A stretch of 64,000 nt of DNA, taken from the NCBI RefSeq assembly GCF_033406955.1, contig NZ_CP137734.1, forward strand, positions 3,224,001-3,288,000. Reading direction: 5' to 3'. The notes beneath the pieces were generated by a model, which worked only from the letters and a program-made list of their open reading frames with translations, had not been told where the DNA came from and searched no databases. Below, piece after piece: positions 50,318-63,325 of this stretch. The DNA is from Streptomyces violaceoruber (GTDB taxonomy: Bacteria > Actinomycetota > Actinomycetes > Streptomycetales > Streptomycetaceae). The translations under genes and the position numbers were made by a program. The number at the start of each line of letters is the position of its first letter. Position 1 is the first letter of the stretch.

Positions 50318-50896
50318 CTACCGCGTCGGCAGGGAGCCGGTCTCCACCCGGCCTGCCTGCGGGGGCACGGTGGCGCTGCCGAAGGGGAACTCGCGCAGCT
50401 TGCGCCAGACCGCGTCGGCGCCCTGCTCGTACAGCGCGAAGCCGGTGCAGGGCCACTGGGCCTCGTAGTCGGACAGCTCCTCGTAGGCGCGGTCCATCGC
50501 CGCTTCCTCGATGCCGTGCGCCACGGTGACGTGCGGGTGGTACGGGAACTGCAGTTCGCGGGGGACGGGGCCGGACGCGTCGCGCACCCGCTTCTGCAGC
50601 CAGGAGCAGGCCGCCGCGCCCTCGACCACCTGGACGAAGACGACGGGCGACAGCGGGCGGAAGGTCCCGGTGCCGGACAGCCGCATCGGGAAGGGCCGGC
50701 CGCGCGCCGCCACCTCCGCCAGGTGCGCCTCGACCGCCGGCAGCGCGGCGCCGTCGACCTCGGTCGGCGGCAGCAGGGTGACGTGCGTGGGGATGCCGTG
50801 AGCAGCGGCGTCGCCGAAGCCCGCGCGCAGCTGCTGGAGCTTGCTGCCGTGAGGCTCCGGGACCGCGATCGACACGCCGATCGTTACGGTCCCCAC
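50318..50896 (-). CDS. 2H phosphoesterase (2'-5' RNA ligase / cyclic phosphodiesterase family)
   Basis: 192-residue protein with two H-x-T motifs, HVTLLPP (about residue 35) and HVTVAHG (about 130), the pair of catalytic His/Thr used by 2H-superfamily RNA 2',3'-cyclic phosphodiesterases. Start GTG 50896 with AGGAG 6 bases upstream. The frame remains open into the trpS gene but that part is a shadow. It could act on RNA ends or other cyclic phosphates. Same strand as trpS, 176 bases downstream. Confidence 0.85.
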   Translation of the reverse strand: MGTVTIGVSIAVPEPHGSKLQQLRAGFGDAAAHGIPTHVTLLPPTEVDGAALPAVEAHLAEVAARGRPFPMRLSGTGTFRPLSPVVFVQVVEGAAACSWLQKRVRDASGPVPRELQFPYHPHVTVAHGIEEAAMDRAYEELSDYEAQWPCTGFALYEQGADAVWRKLREFPFGSATVPPQAGRVETGSLPTR

Positions 50897-51072
50897 TTCG
50901 TCTCCTGTCGTTGTGTGTCCTTCGGGCGGACACCCGGATATCGACTGTACGGCCACCGCCGTGCCGTGGGCAGGCGCAACCGGAGTGATGTGCAGCGCTA
51001 CGGCGGCATGCCGGGGCGCACGGACGGTGCCGGGGGTGCCGCGGCGGCGGCACTCCCGGGCGGTGTCGCGGG

Positions 51073-54325
<3,253 letters not shown>

Positions 54326-54366
54326 GGGGTCCTCCGGACGTCGGTTGCAGCGTTCGCGGTACGGAT

Positions 54367-54446
54367 GGCCCAGGCGCACGGCTCTCGGTGTTTCCGGGGC
54401 CGCTTCCCGATGGTTCGTCCCATCCCAGCGCGCCAGTCACGGCCCG
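54367..54446 (-). ncRNA. ZTP (pfl) riboswitch upstream of glyA
   Basis: Read on the minus strand, GGGCCGTGACTGGCG (54445-54431) opens the aptamer, followed by a hairpin (GATGG-GACGAA-CCATC), then CGGGAAGCGGCCC and, at the 3' side, GCGCCTGGGCC (54377-54367). These match the conserved halves of pfl/ZTP riboswitches: CGUGACUGGCG, ACCGGGGAGCG and CGCCUGGGC. The element ends about 41 bases before the glyA TTG start and overlaps no real gene. Such riboswitches bind ZMP/ZTP, which signal 10-formyl-tetrahydrofolate shortage, and often control glyA. Confidence 0.88.
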
Positions 54447-54540
54447 GGGTCAGGGTACCGGCTGGGTTCGGCCGGTGCCGTGGTGTCCGGGATGCGGGAG
54501 ACGGCTGGGCCGGACGCGTGTGCGGCTCCCGCCGCGGGCT

Positions 54541-55929
54541 TCACGGCAGCGCCCGGCACAGCGCGTCCAGGGCGCCCGTCCAGGCGTGGTCGGGCGGGGT
54601 GCCGTAGCCGACGACCACCGCGTCCAGCGGGTCGGTCGTGGCCCTCGGGTGGCGGAAGACGGACAGGCCGTGCAGGCCCAGGCCCTGCCAGGCCGCCGAT
54701 CTGAGTACCTGCTGCTCGGTGCCGGGCGGCAGCCCGAGGACGGCGTGCAGACCGGCCGCGATCCCGGCGATCCGCACCTCGGGAACCCGGCCGGCGAGGG
54801 CCGCGACCAGGGCGTCCCGGCGGCGCCGGTAGCGCAGGCGGGAGGCACGGACGTGCCGGTCGTAGGCGCCGGAGGCGAGGAACTCGGCCAGCGTGAGCTG
54901 TTCCAGCACGCCGCAGGTGTCGGAGCCGCCGCGGGTCGCCGTGATCTCGTCGGCGAGCCCCGGCGGCAGCACCGCCCAGGCCAGGCGCAGGCCGGGGGCG
55001 AGTGACTTGCTGGCGGTGCCGAGGTAGACGACGTGGTCGGGGGCGAGTCCCTGGAGGGCGCCGACGGGCTGGCGGTCGTAGCGGAACTCGCCGTCGTAGT
55101 CGTCCTCCAGGATCAGGGCGCCGGTGCGCCGCGCCCAGTCCACGACGGCCGCCCGGCGGTCGGGGTGCAGCGGCACACCGGTCGGGAACTGGTGGGCGGG
55201 GGTGAGCAGCACGGCGCCCGCGTCCGTGAGCGCCCCGGGGTCGGCGCCCCGGTCGTCGACGGGCAGCGGGACGGTCCGCAGACCGGCGGCTTCGAGCAGG
55301 TCGCGGTGGACGTGGAGGCCGTACGACTCGACGGCCACGGTGCGCACGCCACGGGCCCGCAGCACCGCGGCCAGCACCACCAGGGCGTGGGCGACGCCGC
55401 CGCAGACCAGCAGGTGGTCGGGGGCGGCGCGCACGCCCCGGGCACGGGCGAGGTAGGCGGACAGCGCGCCGCGCAGCTCGGGGTGGCCGCGGGGATCGCC
55501 GTAGCCGAAGGCCTCGTTGGGGGCGGCCGTGACGGCGCGGCGGGCGGCTCTGAGCCACTCGACGCGCGGAAAGCTGGCGAGGTCCGGGCTGCCGGGGCGC
55601 AGGTCGTGGAGGGGCCGGGCGGGCTCCCGGGGGCGCCGGGCCGAGGCTTCGGCCGGCGGGGCGGCGACCCGGTCGGCGACGCGGGTGCCCGAGCCCTGGC
55701 GCGCGGTGAGCCAGCCCTCGGCGACGAGGTCGGCGTAGGCGTCGGCGACGGTGTTGCGGGCGATACCGAGGTCGGCGGCGAGGACGCGGGACGAGGGGAG
55801 CCGGGTACCGGGTCCCAGCCGGCCGGTGCGGACGGCCTCGCGCAACGCGTCGGTGAGACCGCGGCGCAGGCCGGGACCGGTGGGTTCGAGGTGCAGGTCC
55901 ACGCCGAGAGTGGCCCAGGAATTCGCCAT
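54541..55929 (-). CDS. MocR-type (GntR HTH + aminotransferase) transcriptional regulator
   Basis: 462 residues. The N-terminal winged helix (about 15-85: LREAVRTGRLGPGTRLPSSR and AADLGIARNTVADAYADL) is followed by an aminotransferase-I-like domain (about 110-460) with ILEDDYDGEFRYDR and YLGTASKSLAPGLRLAW, whose Lys binds PLP. MocR regulators sense PLP or amino-acid adducts. It diverges from two AhpD-like genes across 47 bases, so these are its likely targets. The ATG at 55929 lacks a Shine-Dalgarno; TATGGT lies eight bases upstream. Confidence 0.92.
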   Translation of the reverse strand: MANSWATLGVDLHLEPTGPGLRRGLTDALREAVRTGRLGPGTRLPSSRVLAADLGIARNTVADAYADLVAEGWLTARQGSGTRVADRVAAPPAEASARRPREPARPLHDLRPGSPDLASFPRVEWLRAARRAVTAAPNEAFGYGDPRGHPELRGALSAYLARARGVRAAPDHLLVCGGVAHALVVLAAVLRARGVRTVAVESYGLHVHRDLLEAAGLRTVPLPVDDRGADPGALTDAGAVLLTPAHQFPTGVPLHPDRRAAVVDWARRTGALILEDDYDGEFRYDRQPVGALQGLAPDHVVYLGTASKSLAPGLRLAWAVLPPGLADEITATRGGSDTCGVLEQLTLAEFLASGAYDRHVRASRLRYRRRRDALVAALAGRVPEVRIAGIAAGLHAVLGLPPGTEQQVLRSAAWQGLGLHGLSVFRHPRATTDPLDAVVVGYGTPPDHAWTGALDALCRALP

Positions 55930-55976
55930 GGAAATGGACCATACCGCTGGGCTGTTTCCTGCCTAGGGTCGAAGGC

Positions 55977-56486
55977 ATGACGACACCCACCGACGACACG
56001 AAGACCACGGACTACGCCGCCGAGGTACCCGTCCGGCTGAACTGGTCCCAGCACGCCCCCGAGGTCTACAAGGCGATGATCCGGCTCGAGACCGTCGCCA
56101 AGCGGGGACTGGACCCGGCGCTGTACGAGCTGGTGAAGATCCGCGCCTCGCAGATCAACCACTGCGCCTTCTGCCTCGACATGCACACCAAGGACGCCCT
56201 GGCCGCCGGTGAGAGCGTGGAGCGGATCGTGCAGCTGGCCGCCTGGGAGGAGTCGCGGCACTTCTACACGGAGAAGGAGCTGGCGGCGATCGAGCTGACC
56301 GAGGCGGTCACCGTGCTGACCGACGGCTTCGTGCCGGACGAGGTGTACGAGAAGGCCGCCAAGCACTTCGACGAGCCGGAGCTGGCGCAGCTGATCGCCG
56401 CGATCACGACGATCAACGCCTGGAACCGGTTCGGCGTGACCTGCCGGATGACGCCGGGCCACTACACGCCCGGCGGGAACGCGTGA
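55977..56486 (+). CDS. carboxymuconolactone decarboxylase/AhpD-family protein 1
   Basis: 169-residue AhpD-like protein with the redox motif in QINHCAFCLDMHTKDAL (C-x-x-C-x4-H, about residues 60-75), typical of peroxidase-like CMD proteins. TEAVTVLTDGFVPDEVYE and ITTINAWNRF are family blocks. The start ATG 55977 is preceded by TAGGGT and GAAGG, seven and one bases away. First gene of a three-gene operon divergent from MocR. Its stop overlaps the second copy (GTGA). Possible alkylhydroperoxidase or carbonyl-radical role; not proven. Confidence 0.88.
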   Translation: MTTPTDDTKTTDYAAEVPVRLNWSQHAPEVYKAMIRLETVAKRGLDPALYELVKIRASQINHCAFCLDMHTKDALAAGESVERIVQLAAWEESRHFYTEKELAAIELTEAVTVLTDGFVPDEVYEKAAKHFDEPELAQLIAAITTINAWNRFGVTCRMTPGHYTPGGNA

Positions 56487-56920
56487 CGGCACGCACGCAG
56501 CTCCTGGACCGGGAGGTCGGGAAGGCGCTGTCGGCGCTGAGCGCGGCGGCCAAGAAGGGGCTCGGCGACCCCGTGCTCGCCGAGCTGGTGATGATCCGGG
56601 CCTCGCAGCTCAACCACTGCGCGTTCTGCCTGGACATGCACCTCGCCCAGAACGGGGAGGGCGAGGAGCGCCTCGGTCTGCTCGCCGCCTGGGAGGAGGC
56701 GGCGGACCTGTACGACGGGCGGGAGCGGGCCGCGCTCGCGCTGACCGAGGCGATGACCGTCCTGACCGAGGGCTTCGTGCCCGACGAGGTGTACGAGGAG
56801 GCCGCCGTACACTTCGACGACGGTGAACTCGCCCATCTGATCGGGCTGATCACCGTCATCAACAGCTGGAACCGGCTGATGGTCAGCCGCAGGGTCCCAC
56901 CGGGGGGTTACACACCGTGA
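56483..56920 (+). CDS. carboxymuconolactone decarboxylase/AhpD-family protein 2
   Basis: 145-residue paralogue of the preceding gene, sharing IRASQLNHCAFCLDMH, LTEAMTVLTEGFVPDEVYEE and NSWNRL, but with a shorter N-terminus. The CxxC and following His are kept, so both copies may be active, possibly as a hetero-oligomer. GTG start overlapping the previous stop; its own stop overlaps the next gene (GTGA), giving strong translational coupling across the operon. Confidence 0.88.
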   Translation: MTARTQLLDREVGKALSALSAAAKKGLGDPVLAELVMIRASQLNHCAFCLDMHLAQNGEGEERLGLLAAWEEAADLYDGRERAALALTEAMTVLTEGFVPDEVYEEAAVHFDDGELAHLIGLITVINSWNRLMVSRRVPPGGYTP

Positions 56921-57648
56921 GTCATGCCGCCGCGTTCCGCGCCCTGCACCACGGCCGGGTCCCGGACGACCCCCTCGTCCTGCCGGGCCCCTGGGACGCG
57001 GCGAGCGCCCGGGTGTGCGTGGAGGCCGGGTTCCCGGCGCTCGCGACGCCGAGCGCCGGGGTGGCGGCCTCGCTCGGGTACGAGGACGGGCAGACCCCGG
57101 CCGACGAGATGTTCGCGGCCGTCGCGCGGATCGTGCGCGCCGTGGACGTGCCCGTGTCGGCGGACGTCGAGGACGGTTACGGCCTGGCGCCGAAGGAGCT
57201 GGTGGAGCGGCTCCTCGAGGTGGGCGTGGTCGGCTGCAACCTGGAGGACTCCACCGACGGGGGGCTCAAGGACCCGGCGGAGCACGCCGAGTGGCTGGCC
57301 GGGGTGCGGGAGGAGGCCGGTGACCGGCTCTTCCTGAACGCCCGGATCGACACGTTCATCCGGGGCGTCGACGATCCGGGAGCGGCGATCGAGCGGGCCG
57401 CCGCCTATGTCGCCGCGGGCGCCGACTGCGTGTATCCCATCGCCGCCCCGACCGCCCTGCTGCCGCTGCTGCGGTCCGGGATCCAGGGGCCGGTGAACGT
57501 GTTCGCGCGGCCCGGGCAGGGCCCCGCACCCGCCGAACTCGGCGGGCTCGGGGCCACCCGGATCACGTTCGGGCCCGGTCTCCAGCGGCATGCGGAGCAG
57601 TCGGTGCGGGAGGCCGCGGCAGGGCTCGCGGGCCGGCCCGTGAAGTGA
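56917..57648 (+). CDS. isocitrate lyase/PEP mutase-family enzyme
   Basis: 243-residue TIM-barrel enzyme of the ICL/PEPM superfamily: LPGPWDAASARVCVEAGF, TPSAGVAASLGYEDGQTP, VSADVEDGYG (metal-binding acidic motif), CNLEDSTDGG and FLNARIDTFIRG. Members cleave or form C-C or P-C bonds next to a 2-oxo/2-hydroxy acid. The substrate here is unknown; it lacks the long KKCGH loop of true isocitrate lyases. Coupled to the CMD/AhpD pair under the MocR regulator. Confidence 0.87.
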   Translation: MSHAAAFRALHHGRVPDDPLVLPGPWDAASARVCVEAGFPALATPSAGVAASLGYEDGQTPADEMFAAVARIVRAVDVPVSADVEDGYGLAPKELVERLLEVGVVGCNLEDSTDGGLKDPAEHAEWLAGVREEAGDRLFLNARIDTFIRGVDDPGAAIERAAAYVAAGADCVYPIAAPTALLPLLRSGIQGPVNVFARPGQGPAPAELGGLGATRITFGPGLQRHAEQSVREAAAGLAGRPVK

Positions 57649-57651
57649 GGG

Positions 57652-58620
57652 TCAGGGCAGCCACTTCTTCCAGACGGACTCGTGGCCGTCCACCCACTTC
57701 TTCGCCGCCTCCTCGGGCCGCATCTTCTGCTGGGCGATCATCAGGGAGACCTGGTTCTGGTCCTCCGTCGTCCACGTGAACCGCTTGAGGAACTCCGCCG
57801 CCTTGCCGCCGTCCTTCGCGAAGCCGGCGTTGAGGTACTTCTGCAGCGGGGTGACGGGGTAGGCGCAGGCGACCTTCTCGGGGTCGGCGTCGCAGCCCTC
57901 CTCGTACGGGGGCAGCTTCACCTCGGTCATCGGGACCTTCTCCATCAGCCACTGGGGGGTGTACCAGTAGCTGAGGAAGGGCTTCCGCTCCTTGGCGAAC
58001 TGCTGCATCTGGGTGATCTGGGCGGCCTCGGAACCGGCGAAGACGACCTGGTAGTCCAGGTCCAGGTTCTTCACCAGGGCCTTGTCGTTGGTGACGTAGG
58101 ACGGGGAGCCGTCCAGGAGCTGCCCCTTGCCGCCGCTCTCCGCGGTGCGCAGCAGGTCGGCGTACTTGTTCAGGTTCTTCCAGTTCGTGACGTCCGGGTG
58201 CTTCTTCGCGAAGTACGTCGGGACGAACCAGCCGATGTGCCCGGTGACGCCGAGGTCGCCGCCCGGGGCGATGGTCTTCTTGTCCTGGACGTAGCGCTGT
58301 TCCTGCTCGGGGTGGCCCCAGTCCTCCAGGATGGCGTCGACGCGGCCCTGGCTGAGCGCGTCCCAGGCGGGGACCTCGTCGACCTGGACGGTGTCGACGC
58401 GGTAGCCCAGCTCGTGCTCCAGCAGGTACTGGGCGACGGCCACGTTGGCCTGGGCGCCGACCCAGGACTGCACGGACAGGGTGACGGTCCTGGCGCCCTG
58501 GGCGTTGGCGTAGGGGGACGCCTGCTTGGTCATGTCGGCGGCGCCGCAGCCGGTGAGCAGCGTCAGCGCGGCCACGCCCGCGAGGGCGGAAGTCGTACGG
58601 ATACGCGGTCGCAGTCGCAT
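57652..58620 (-). CDS. glycine betaine/choline ABC transporter substrate-binding lipoprotein
   Basis: 322-residue OpuAC/ProX-type lipoprotein. Perfect lipobox LTGC with Cys 25. The mature domain carries VTLSVQSWVGAQANVAVAQY, DVPAWDAL-like VDEVPAWDALSQGRVDAILE and a Trp/aromatic set (GHIGWFVPTYF, FLSYWYTPQWLMEK) suited to a trimethylammonium cage. Last gene of the betaine operon, one base after the permease gene. Probably binds betaine or choline. Confidence 0.92.
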   Translation of the reverse strand: MRLRPRIRTTSALAGVAALTLLTGCGAADMTKQASPYANAQGARTVTLSVQSWVGAQANVAVAQYLLEHELGYRVDTVQVDEVPAWDALSQGRVDAILEDWGHPEQEQRYVQDKKTIAPGGDLGVTGHIGWFVPTYFAKKHPDVTNWKNLNKYADLLRTAESGGKGQLLDGSPSYVTNDKALVKNLDLDYQVVFAGSEAAQITQMQQFAKERKPFLSYWYTPQWLMEKVPMTEVKLPPYEEGCDADPEKVACAYPVTPLQKYLNAGFAKDGGKAAEFLKRFTWTTEDQNQVSLMIAQQKMRPEEAAKKWVDGHESVWKKWLP

Positions 58621-58621
58621 G

Positions 58622-60568
58622 TCAGGCTCCCTTCTTCGTCGTACGGCGTTCGGTGGGCTGGGTGACGCGGTCGAGCATCAGGCCGAGGCAGACGATCGCG
58701 GCGCCCGCGACCAGGCCGGTCGCCAGGTCGCCCTGGGCGAGGCCGAACACGACCTGGTAGCCGAGCGCGCCACCGCCGACCAGGCCGCCGATGATGACGA
58801 CGGCGAGGACCAGGACGACGCCCTGGTTGGCGGCGAGCAGCAGGGCCGGGCGGGCCAGCGGAAGCTGGACCTGGCGGAGCTGCTGGCCGCTGGTGGCGCC
58901 GAGCGAACGGGCCGACTCCATGGCGGCCGGGTCGACCTGGCGCAGACCCTGGGCGGTGATGCGGACGACGGCCGGGAGGGCGTAGACGACCGCTGCCGCC
59001 ACGGCGGGCGCGCGGCCCACGCCGAACAGGGCGACGACCGGGATCAGGTACACGAACTGCGGCATGGTCTGGAAGACGTCGAGCACGGGCCGCAGCAGGC
59101 GCTCGAAGCGGTCGCTGCGGGCGGCGGCGATGCCGGTGGCGAAGCCGACGACCAGGGTCACGGCGACGGCGGCGAGCACCTGGGAGAGCGTGTCCAGGGA
59201 CGGGTTCCACACGCCGAGCACGCCGATCGCGGCCATCGCGAGGACGGCGGTGAGCGCGGTGCGCCAGGTGCCGATCAGCCAGGCCAGGGCGGCGACGATC
59301 AGGAGTACGGACCACCAGGGCAGCCACTGGAGGCCCTCGCGCAGCGGGTTGAGGACCCAGCTGGTGAAGTGCGCGGCCCAGTCGGCGGTGCCGCCGACGA
59401 CGGGGACGCCGGAGTACAGGTGGGCGGTCATCCAGTCGACGGCCCGGTTGACGGGCTCGGCGATGTTCAGGTCCCAGCCGTCGGGCCAGTCGAGGAAGCC
59501 GGCCAGGCGTCCGGCGAGCGCGACGGCCGCGGCGACGACCAGGGCGTACAGCCAGGTCACCGGGGATTTTCCGGACTCGCCGAGGCGTTCCCCGGCCGCG
59601 CCGGTCACCCGGTCCAGGACGACGGCGAGCAGCACGATCGGGATGCCGGCCGCGAGGGCCGCGCCGACGTCGACCGAGGCGAGGGCCTGGTAGACGCGGT
59701 CGCCGAGGCCGCCGGCGCCGATGACCGAGGCGATGACGGCCATGGACAGCGCCATCATGATCGTCTGGTTGACGCCGAGGAGGAGTTCCTTGCGGGCCAG
59801 CGGGATGCGGGCGGTCAGCAGGCGCTGGCGGGCGGTGGTGCCGAGGGACTCGACGGCCTCCAGGACCTCCCGGTCCGCGCCGCGCAGGCCCAGCGAGGTG
59901 AGCCGGGCCATGGGCGGGGCGGCGTAGACGACGGTGGCCAGCACGGCGGCGGGGACGCCGATGCCGAAGACCAGGACGACGGGGAGGAGGTAGGCGAAGG
60001 CGGGCAGCACCTGCATGGTGTCGAGCACCGGGCGCAGGACGCGGTCCATTCGGTCGGACAGGCCGGCGGCGAGGCCCAGCAGGGCGCCGACGGCGACGGA
60101 GGCGAGGACGGCGACGACCATGAGGGCGAGGGTCTGCATCGTCGGCACCCACATGCCGAGCAGGCCGCAGGCGAGGAACGCGGCCGCGGTGCCCGCCGCG
60201 AGCCTCACTCCGGCCACCCGCCAGGCGACCAGGGCGCCGATCGCGGTGACCCCGGCCCAGCCGACGGCGAGGAGGGCGAGGTACACGGCGCGTACGGCGA
60301 TGACGACGATGTTGCTGACGTGGCCGAAGAAGTAGAGGAACAGGGGGTGGGTGTCGCGGTTGTCGATGATCCAGTCGCTGGCCTTGCCGAGGGGTTCGGA
60401 GACGTCGACGGTGAGGGCGGTGGGCCAGGTGGCGCCGGGCCACTGCGTGGCGGCTATGGGGGCGAGGACCGCTGCCGCGAGGGCGAGGATCAGGAGCTTG
60501 CGGACGGCTCTGTGAGTGAGGATGCCCGGCGGGGCGGGCTTTCGGGCCGTGGCCGTGATCGTTGCCAT
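58622..60568 (-). CDS. glycine betaine/choline ABC transporter permease, two fused ProW domains
   Basis: 648-residue membrane protein built from two head-to-tail ProW-like permease units (about residues 40-325 and 345-640). Each has a BPD_transp_1 core: ADREVLEAVESLGTTARQRL and VDPAAMESARSLGATSGQQL are the two EAA loops that touch the ATPase. Each unit is preceded by an extra helix pair and an outer loop. A single chain can therefore form the whole channel. It overlaps the ATPase gene stop by one base. Confidence 0.93.
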   Translation of the reverse strand: MATITATARKPAPPGILTHRAVRKLLILALAAAVLAPIAATQWPGATWPTALTVDVSEPLGKASDWIIDNRDTHPLFLYFFGHVSNIVVIAVRAVYLALLAVGWAGVTAIGALVAWRVAGVRLAAGTAAAFLACGLLGMWVPTMQTLALMVVAVLASVAVGALLGLAAGLSDRMDRVLRPVLDTMQVLPAFAYLLPVVLVFGIGVPAAVLATVVYAAPPMARLTSLGLRGADREVLEAVESLGTTARQRLLTARIPLARKELLLGVNQTIMMALSMAVIASVIGAGGLGDRVYQALASVDVGAALAAGIPIVLLAVVLDRVTGAAGERLGESGKSPVTWLYALVVAAAVALAGRLAGFLDWPDGWDLNIAEPVNRAVDWMTAHLYSGVPVVGGTADWAAHFTSWVLNPLREGLQWLPWWSVLLIVAALAWLIGTWRTALTAVLAMAAIGVLGVWNPSLDTLSQVLAAVAVTLVVGFATGIAAARSDRFERLLRPVLDVFQTMPQFVYLIPVVALFGVGRAPAVAAAVVYALPAVVRITAQGLRQVDPAAMESARSLGATSGQQLRQVQLPLARPALLLAANQGVVLVLAVVIIGGLVGGGALGYQVVFGLAQGDLATGLVAGAAIVCLGLMLDRVTQPTERRTTKKGA

Positions 60569-61740
60569 CAGACCGGCTCCTCGGTGGTGGCGGGGCGGGG
60601 GCCGGTCGGCTCACGGCGCTCGCCGGTTGCCGCTGCGCCCACCCGTGCCGCCCCAGCGGCACGACTGCCCGCAGCTGCGGTGCCTGCTACCACCGACAGG
60701 AGGTCTGCCGCGTCGACCACGCCCAGGCAGCGGCCGTCGGATATGACGCGGGCCGCCGAGCCTGCCCTTGCCACCGCCTCGATGGCCTCCGAGACCGTGG
60801 CCTCCGGGCGGATCGCCGGGCCCGTGCCCGCCTCGTCGGCGTTCGCGGCGGGGCGCATCGCCGTGCGGACGGTGAGGACCTGCTCGCGCGGGACGTCGCG
60901 GACGAACTCGCGGACGTAGTCGTCGGCGGGCGAGCCGACGATCTCCTCCGGCGTGCCGAGCTGCACCACCCGGCCGTCGCGCATCAGGGCGATGCGGTCG
61001 CCGAGCTTGAGGGCCTCCTGGAGGTCGTGGGTGATGAACACCATCGTGCGGCCCTCCTCGCGGTGCAGCCGGACGACCTCCTCCTGCATGTCCCGCCGGA
61101 TCAGCGGGTCCAGCGCGCTGAACGGCTCGTCGAAGAGCAGCACCTCGGGGTCGACGGCGAGGGCGCGGGCGAGGCCGACGCGCTGGCGCTGGCCGCCGGA
61201 GAGCTGGCCGGGGCGGCGCTGCTCCAGGCCCTCCAGGCCGACCTTGGCGACGATCGCGGCGGCGCGCTCGCGGCGCTCGGCGCGGCCCATGCCCTGGACC
61301 TCCAGGCCGTAGGCGACGTTGTCCAGGACGGTGCGGTGCGGGAGCAGGCCGAAGTGCTGGAAGACCATCGCGGCCCGGTGCCGGCGCAGTTCGCGCAGCC
61401 GGGACCTGTCCATCGCCCGGACGTCCTCGCCGTCGATGACGATGGACCCGGCCGTCGGCTCGATGAGGCGGGTCAGGCAGCGTACGAGGGTGGACTTGCC
61501 GGAGCCGGACAGGCCCATGACGACGAAGACCTCGCCCTTGCGCACGTCGAAGGAGACGTCGGCGACGGCGGCGGTGCAGCCGGTGCGGGAGCGCAGCTCG
61601 GCCGGGCTCAGGGCGGTGAGGTCCGGGTCGGCGGGGACGCGGGCGGCCTTCGGGCCGAAGACCTTCCACAGGCCGTCGACGGAGAAGACCGGCGGGCGCT
61701 CGGTCGCGGCGGCGGTGGTGTTCTTGCCGGTGGTGCTCAT
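60568..61740 (-). CDS. glycine betaine/choline ABC transporter ATPase
   Basis: 390-residue ProV/OpuAA-type ATPase. Walker [10 protein letters not shown] near residues 74-82, Q-loop [13 protein letters not shown], signature [10 protein letters not shown], Walker [12 protein letters not shown], switch His [10 protein letters not shown] degenerate C-terminal CBS-like region (about 300-360) ends in an Ala/Thr-rich tail. An insertion before Walker A ([13 protein letters not shown]) is typical of choline-type ProV. ATG overlaps the choline dehydrogenase stop (ATGA). Confidence 0.94.
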   Translation of the reverse strand: MSTTGKNTTAAATERPPVFSVDGLWKVFGPKAARVPADPDLTALSPAELRSRTGCTAAVADVSFDVRKGEVFVVMGLSGSGKSTLVRCLTRLIEPTAGSIVIDGEDVRAMDRSRLRELRRHRAAMVFQHFGLLPHRTVLDNVAYGLEVQGMGRAERRERAAAIVAKVGLEGLEQRRPGQLSGGQRQRVGLARALAVDPEVLLFDEPFSALDPLIRRDMQEEVVRLHREEGRTMVFITHDLQEALKLGDRIALMRDGRVVQLGTPEEIVGSPADDYVREFVRDVPREQVLTVRTAMRPAANADEAGTGPAIRPEATVSEAIEAVARAGSAARVISDGRCLGVVDAADLLSVVAGTAAAGSRAAGAARVGAAATGERREPTGPRPATTEEPV

Positions 61741-63269
61741 CGGGCGTCACCGCCGATCAGCTCGACGGCGCGCTCGCCGACCATGAGGACGCCGATCATC
61801 GGGTTGACGGCGGGCATGGTCGGGAAGACGGAGGCGTCGGCGATGCGCAGGCCCGTCAGGCCGCGGACGCGCAGCTCGGGGTCGACGACGGCCTGCTCGT
61901 CGGTGGCGGCGCCCATGCGGCAGGTGCCGGCCGGGTGGTAGACGGTGTGGGCGACCTTGCGGGCGTACTCGCTCAGCTCCGCGTCGCCGGTGACGTCCGG
62001 GCCGGGGCAGGCCTCGCGCTTGAGCCAGCCGGCCAGCGGCTGGGACTCGGCGATCTCGCGGGCGATGCGGATGCCGTCGACGAGGGTGCGGCCGTCGTAG
62101 TCGTCCTCGTCGGTGAAGTACCGGAAGTCCAGGGCGGGCTTCTCGGACGGGTCGGCGCTGGTGAGGTAGAGGCGGCCGCGCGACTTCGGCTTGGGGATGT
62201 TCGGGGTCATGGAGACGCCGAACTCGGGGCGCTGGTAGCCGAGGCGCTCCGGATTGTCCGTGAACGGGATCTGGTAGAAGTGGAACATCAGGTCGGGGCC
62301 CGCGTGTTCGGGGTCGCGGCGCACGAACAGACCGGCGTCGGAGTCCATCGCGGAGTTGTCCGGGATGGGCCCGTTCGTCTCCCAGACGATCACCGACTCG
62401 GGGTGGTCGAGCAGGTTCTCGCCGACGCCGGGCAGGTCGAGCGCCACGGGTATGCCGAGGGCTTCGAGGTCTTCGCGAGGGCCGATGCCCGAGTGCAGCA
62501 GCAGACGTGGGGAGTCGACGGCACCGGCACACAGCACGACCTCGCCCCGGGCCTTGACCAGGATCTCCTCGCCGTCCTTGGTGCGGACGTGGACGCCCTC
62601 GGCGCGGGTGCCGTCGAGTTCGAGCCGGTACGCCCAGGTCTCCAGCATCAGGGTGAGGTTGGGGCGCTCGTCCATCACGGGGTGCAGGTAGGCCACCGAC
62701 GCCGAGGAGCGCTTGTTGTTCTCGGGGTGGTAGGCGAGGTCGAAGAAGCCGACGCCCTCGGTGAAGGGCTTCTTGTTGAAGCCCTCGACCCGGGGGACCT
62801 CCAGCGTCTTCTGCGCGGAGTCGACGAAGTCGCGGGCGATGGCGTTCCGGTCCTTCTCGTCGACCGGGACGATGTTGTTCTTCAGCCGGGCGAAGTACGC
62901 CTCCATCTGGACCGCGCCCCAGCCCTTGGCGCCGGCCGCCTCCCACTCGTCCCAGTCGGACGGCAGCGGCTTGAAGGCGATGAGGGTGTTGTGCGAGGAG
63001 CAGCCGCCGAGGACGCGGGCGCGGCTGTGCCGGATGTGCGAATTGCCGCGTGGCTGCTCGGTGGTGGGGTAGTCGTAGTCCAGCTCGCCGCCGAGCAGGC
63101 CCATCCAGCGGCGCAGGGTCAGCACGTCGTCGCGGCCGACGTCACTGGGGCCGCCCTCGATGACGGCGACGGTGACGTCCGGGTTCTCGGTGAGGCGGGA
63201 GGCGATCACGGAGCCTGCCGTACCGCCGCCGATGACGACGTAGTCGTAGACGTGAGTGGTTTCTGGCAT
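61737..63269 (-). CDS. betA: choline dehydrogenase-like GMC oxidoreductase
   Basis: 510-residue FAD-dependent GMC-family enzyme that would oxidise choline to betaine aldehyde. FAD motif [13 protein letters not shown] near residue 13, GMC signature 1 around [16 protein letters not shown], signature 2 [16 protein letters not shown] and catalytic His in [11 protein letters not shown] near 455, followed by [22 protein letters not shown] 63269 has GGAG 9 bases upstream. Between the aldehyde dehydrogenase and the betaine transporter ATPase, this gives an uptake-plus-oxidation operon for osmoprotection or choline use. Confidence 0.93.
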   Translation of the reverse strand: MPETTHVYDYVVIGGGTAGSVIASRLTENPDVTVAVIEGGPSDVGRDDVLTLRRWMGLLGGELDYDYPTTEQPRGNSHIRHSRARVLGGCSSHNTLIAFKPLPSDWDEWEAAGAKGWGAVQMEAYFARLKNNIVPVDEKDRNAIARDFVDSAQKTLEVPRVEGFNKKPFTEGVGFFDLAYHPENNKRSSASVAYLHPVMDERPNLTLMLETWAYRLELDGTRAEGVHVRTKDGEEILVKARGEVVLCAGAVDSPRLLLHSGIGPREDLEALGIPVALDLPGVGENLLDHPESVIVWETNGPIPDNSAMDSDAGLFVRRDPEHAGPDLMFHFYQIPFTDNPERLGYQRPEFGVSMTPNIPKPKSRGRLYLTSADPSEKPALDFRYFTDEDDYDGRTLVDGIRIAREIAESQPLAGWLKREACPGPDVTGDAELSEYARKVAHTVYHPAGTCRMGAATDEQAVVDPELRVRGLTGLRIADASVFPTMPAVNPMIGVLMVGERAVELIGGDAR

Positions 63270-63325
63270 GGGGGTACTCCAGTGGGGCGAGCGGATGGTG
63301 CGGGGACGTACGGAGACGGGAGTGG

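Noticed and set aside
54326..54379. ATG 54379 as the glyA start
   Set aside because: Lies in the 3' part of the ZTP riboswitch and has no ribosome site; TTG 54325 follows GGAGG.
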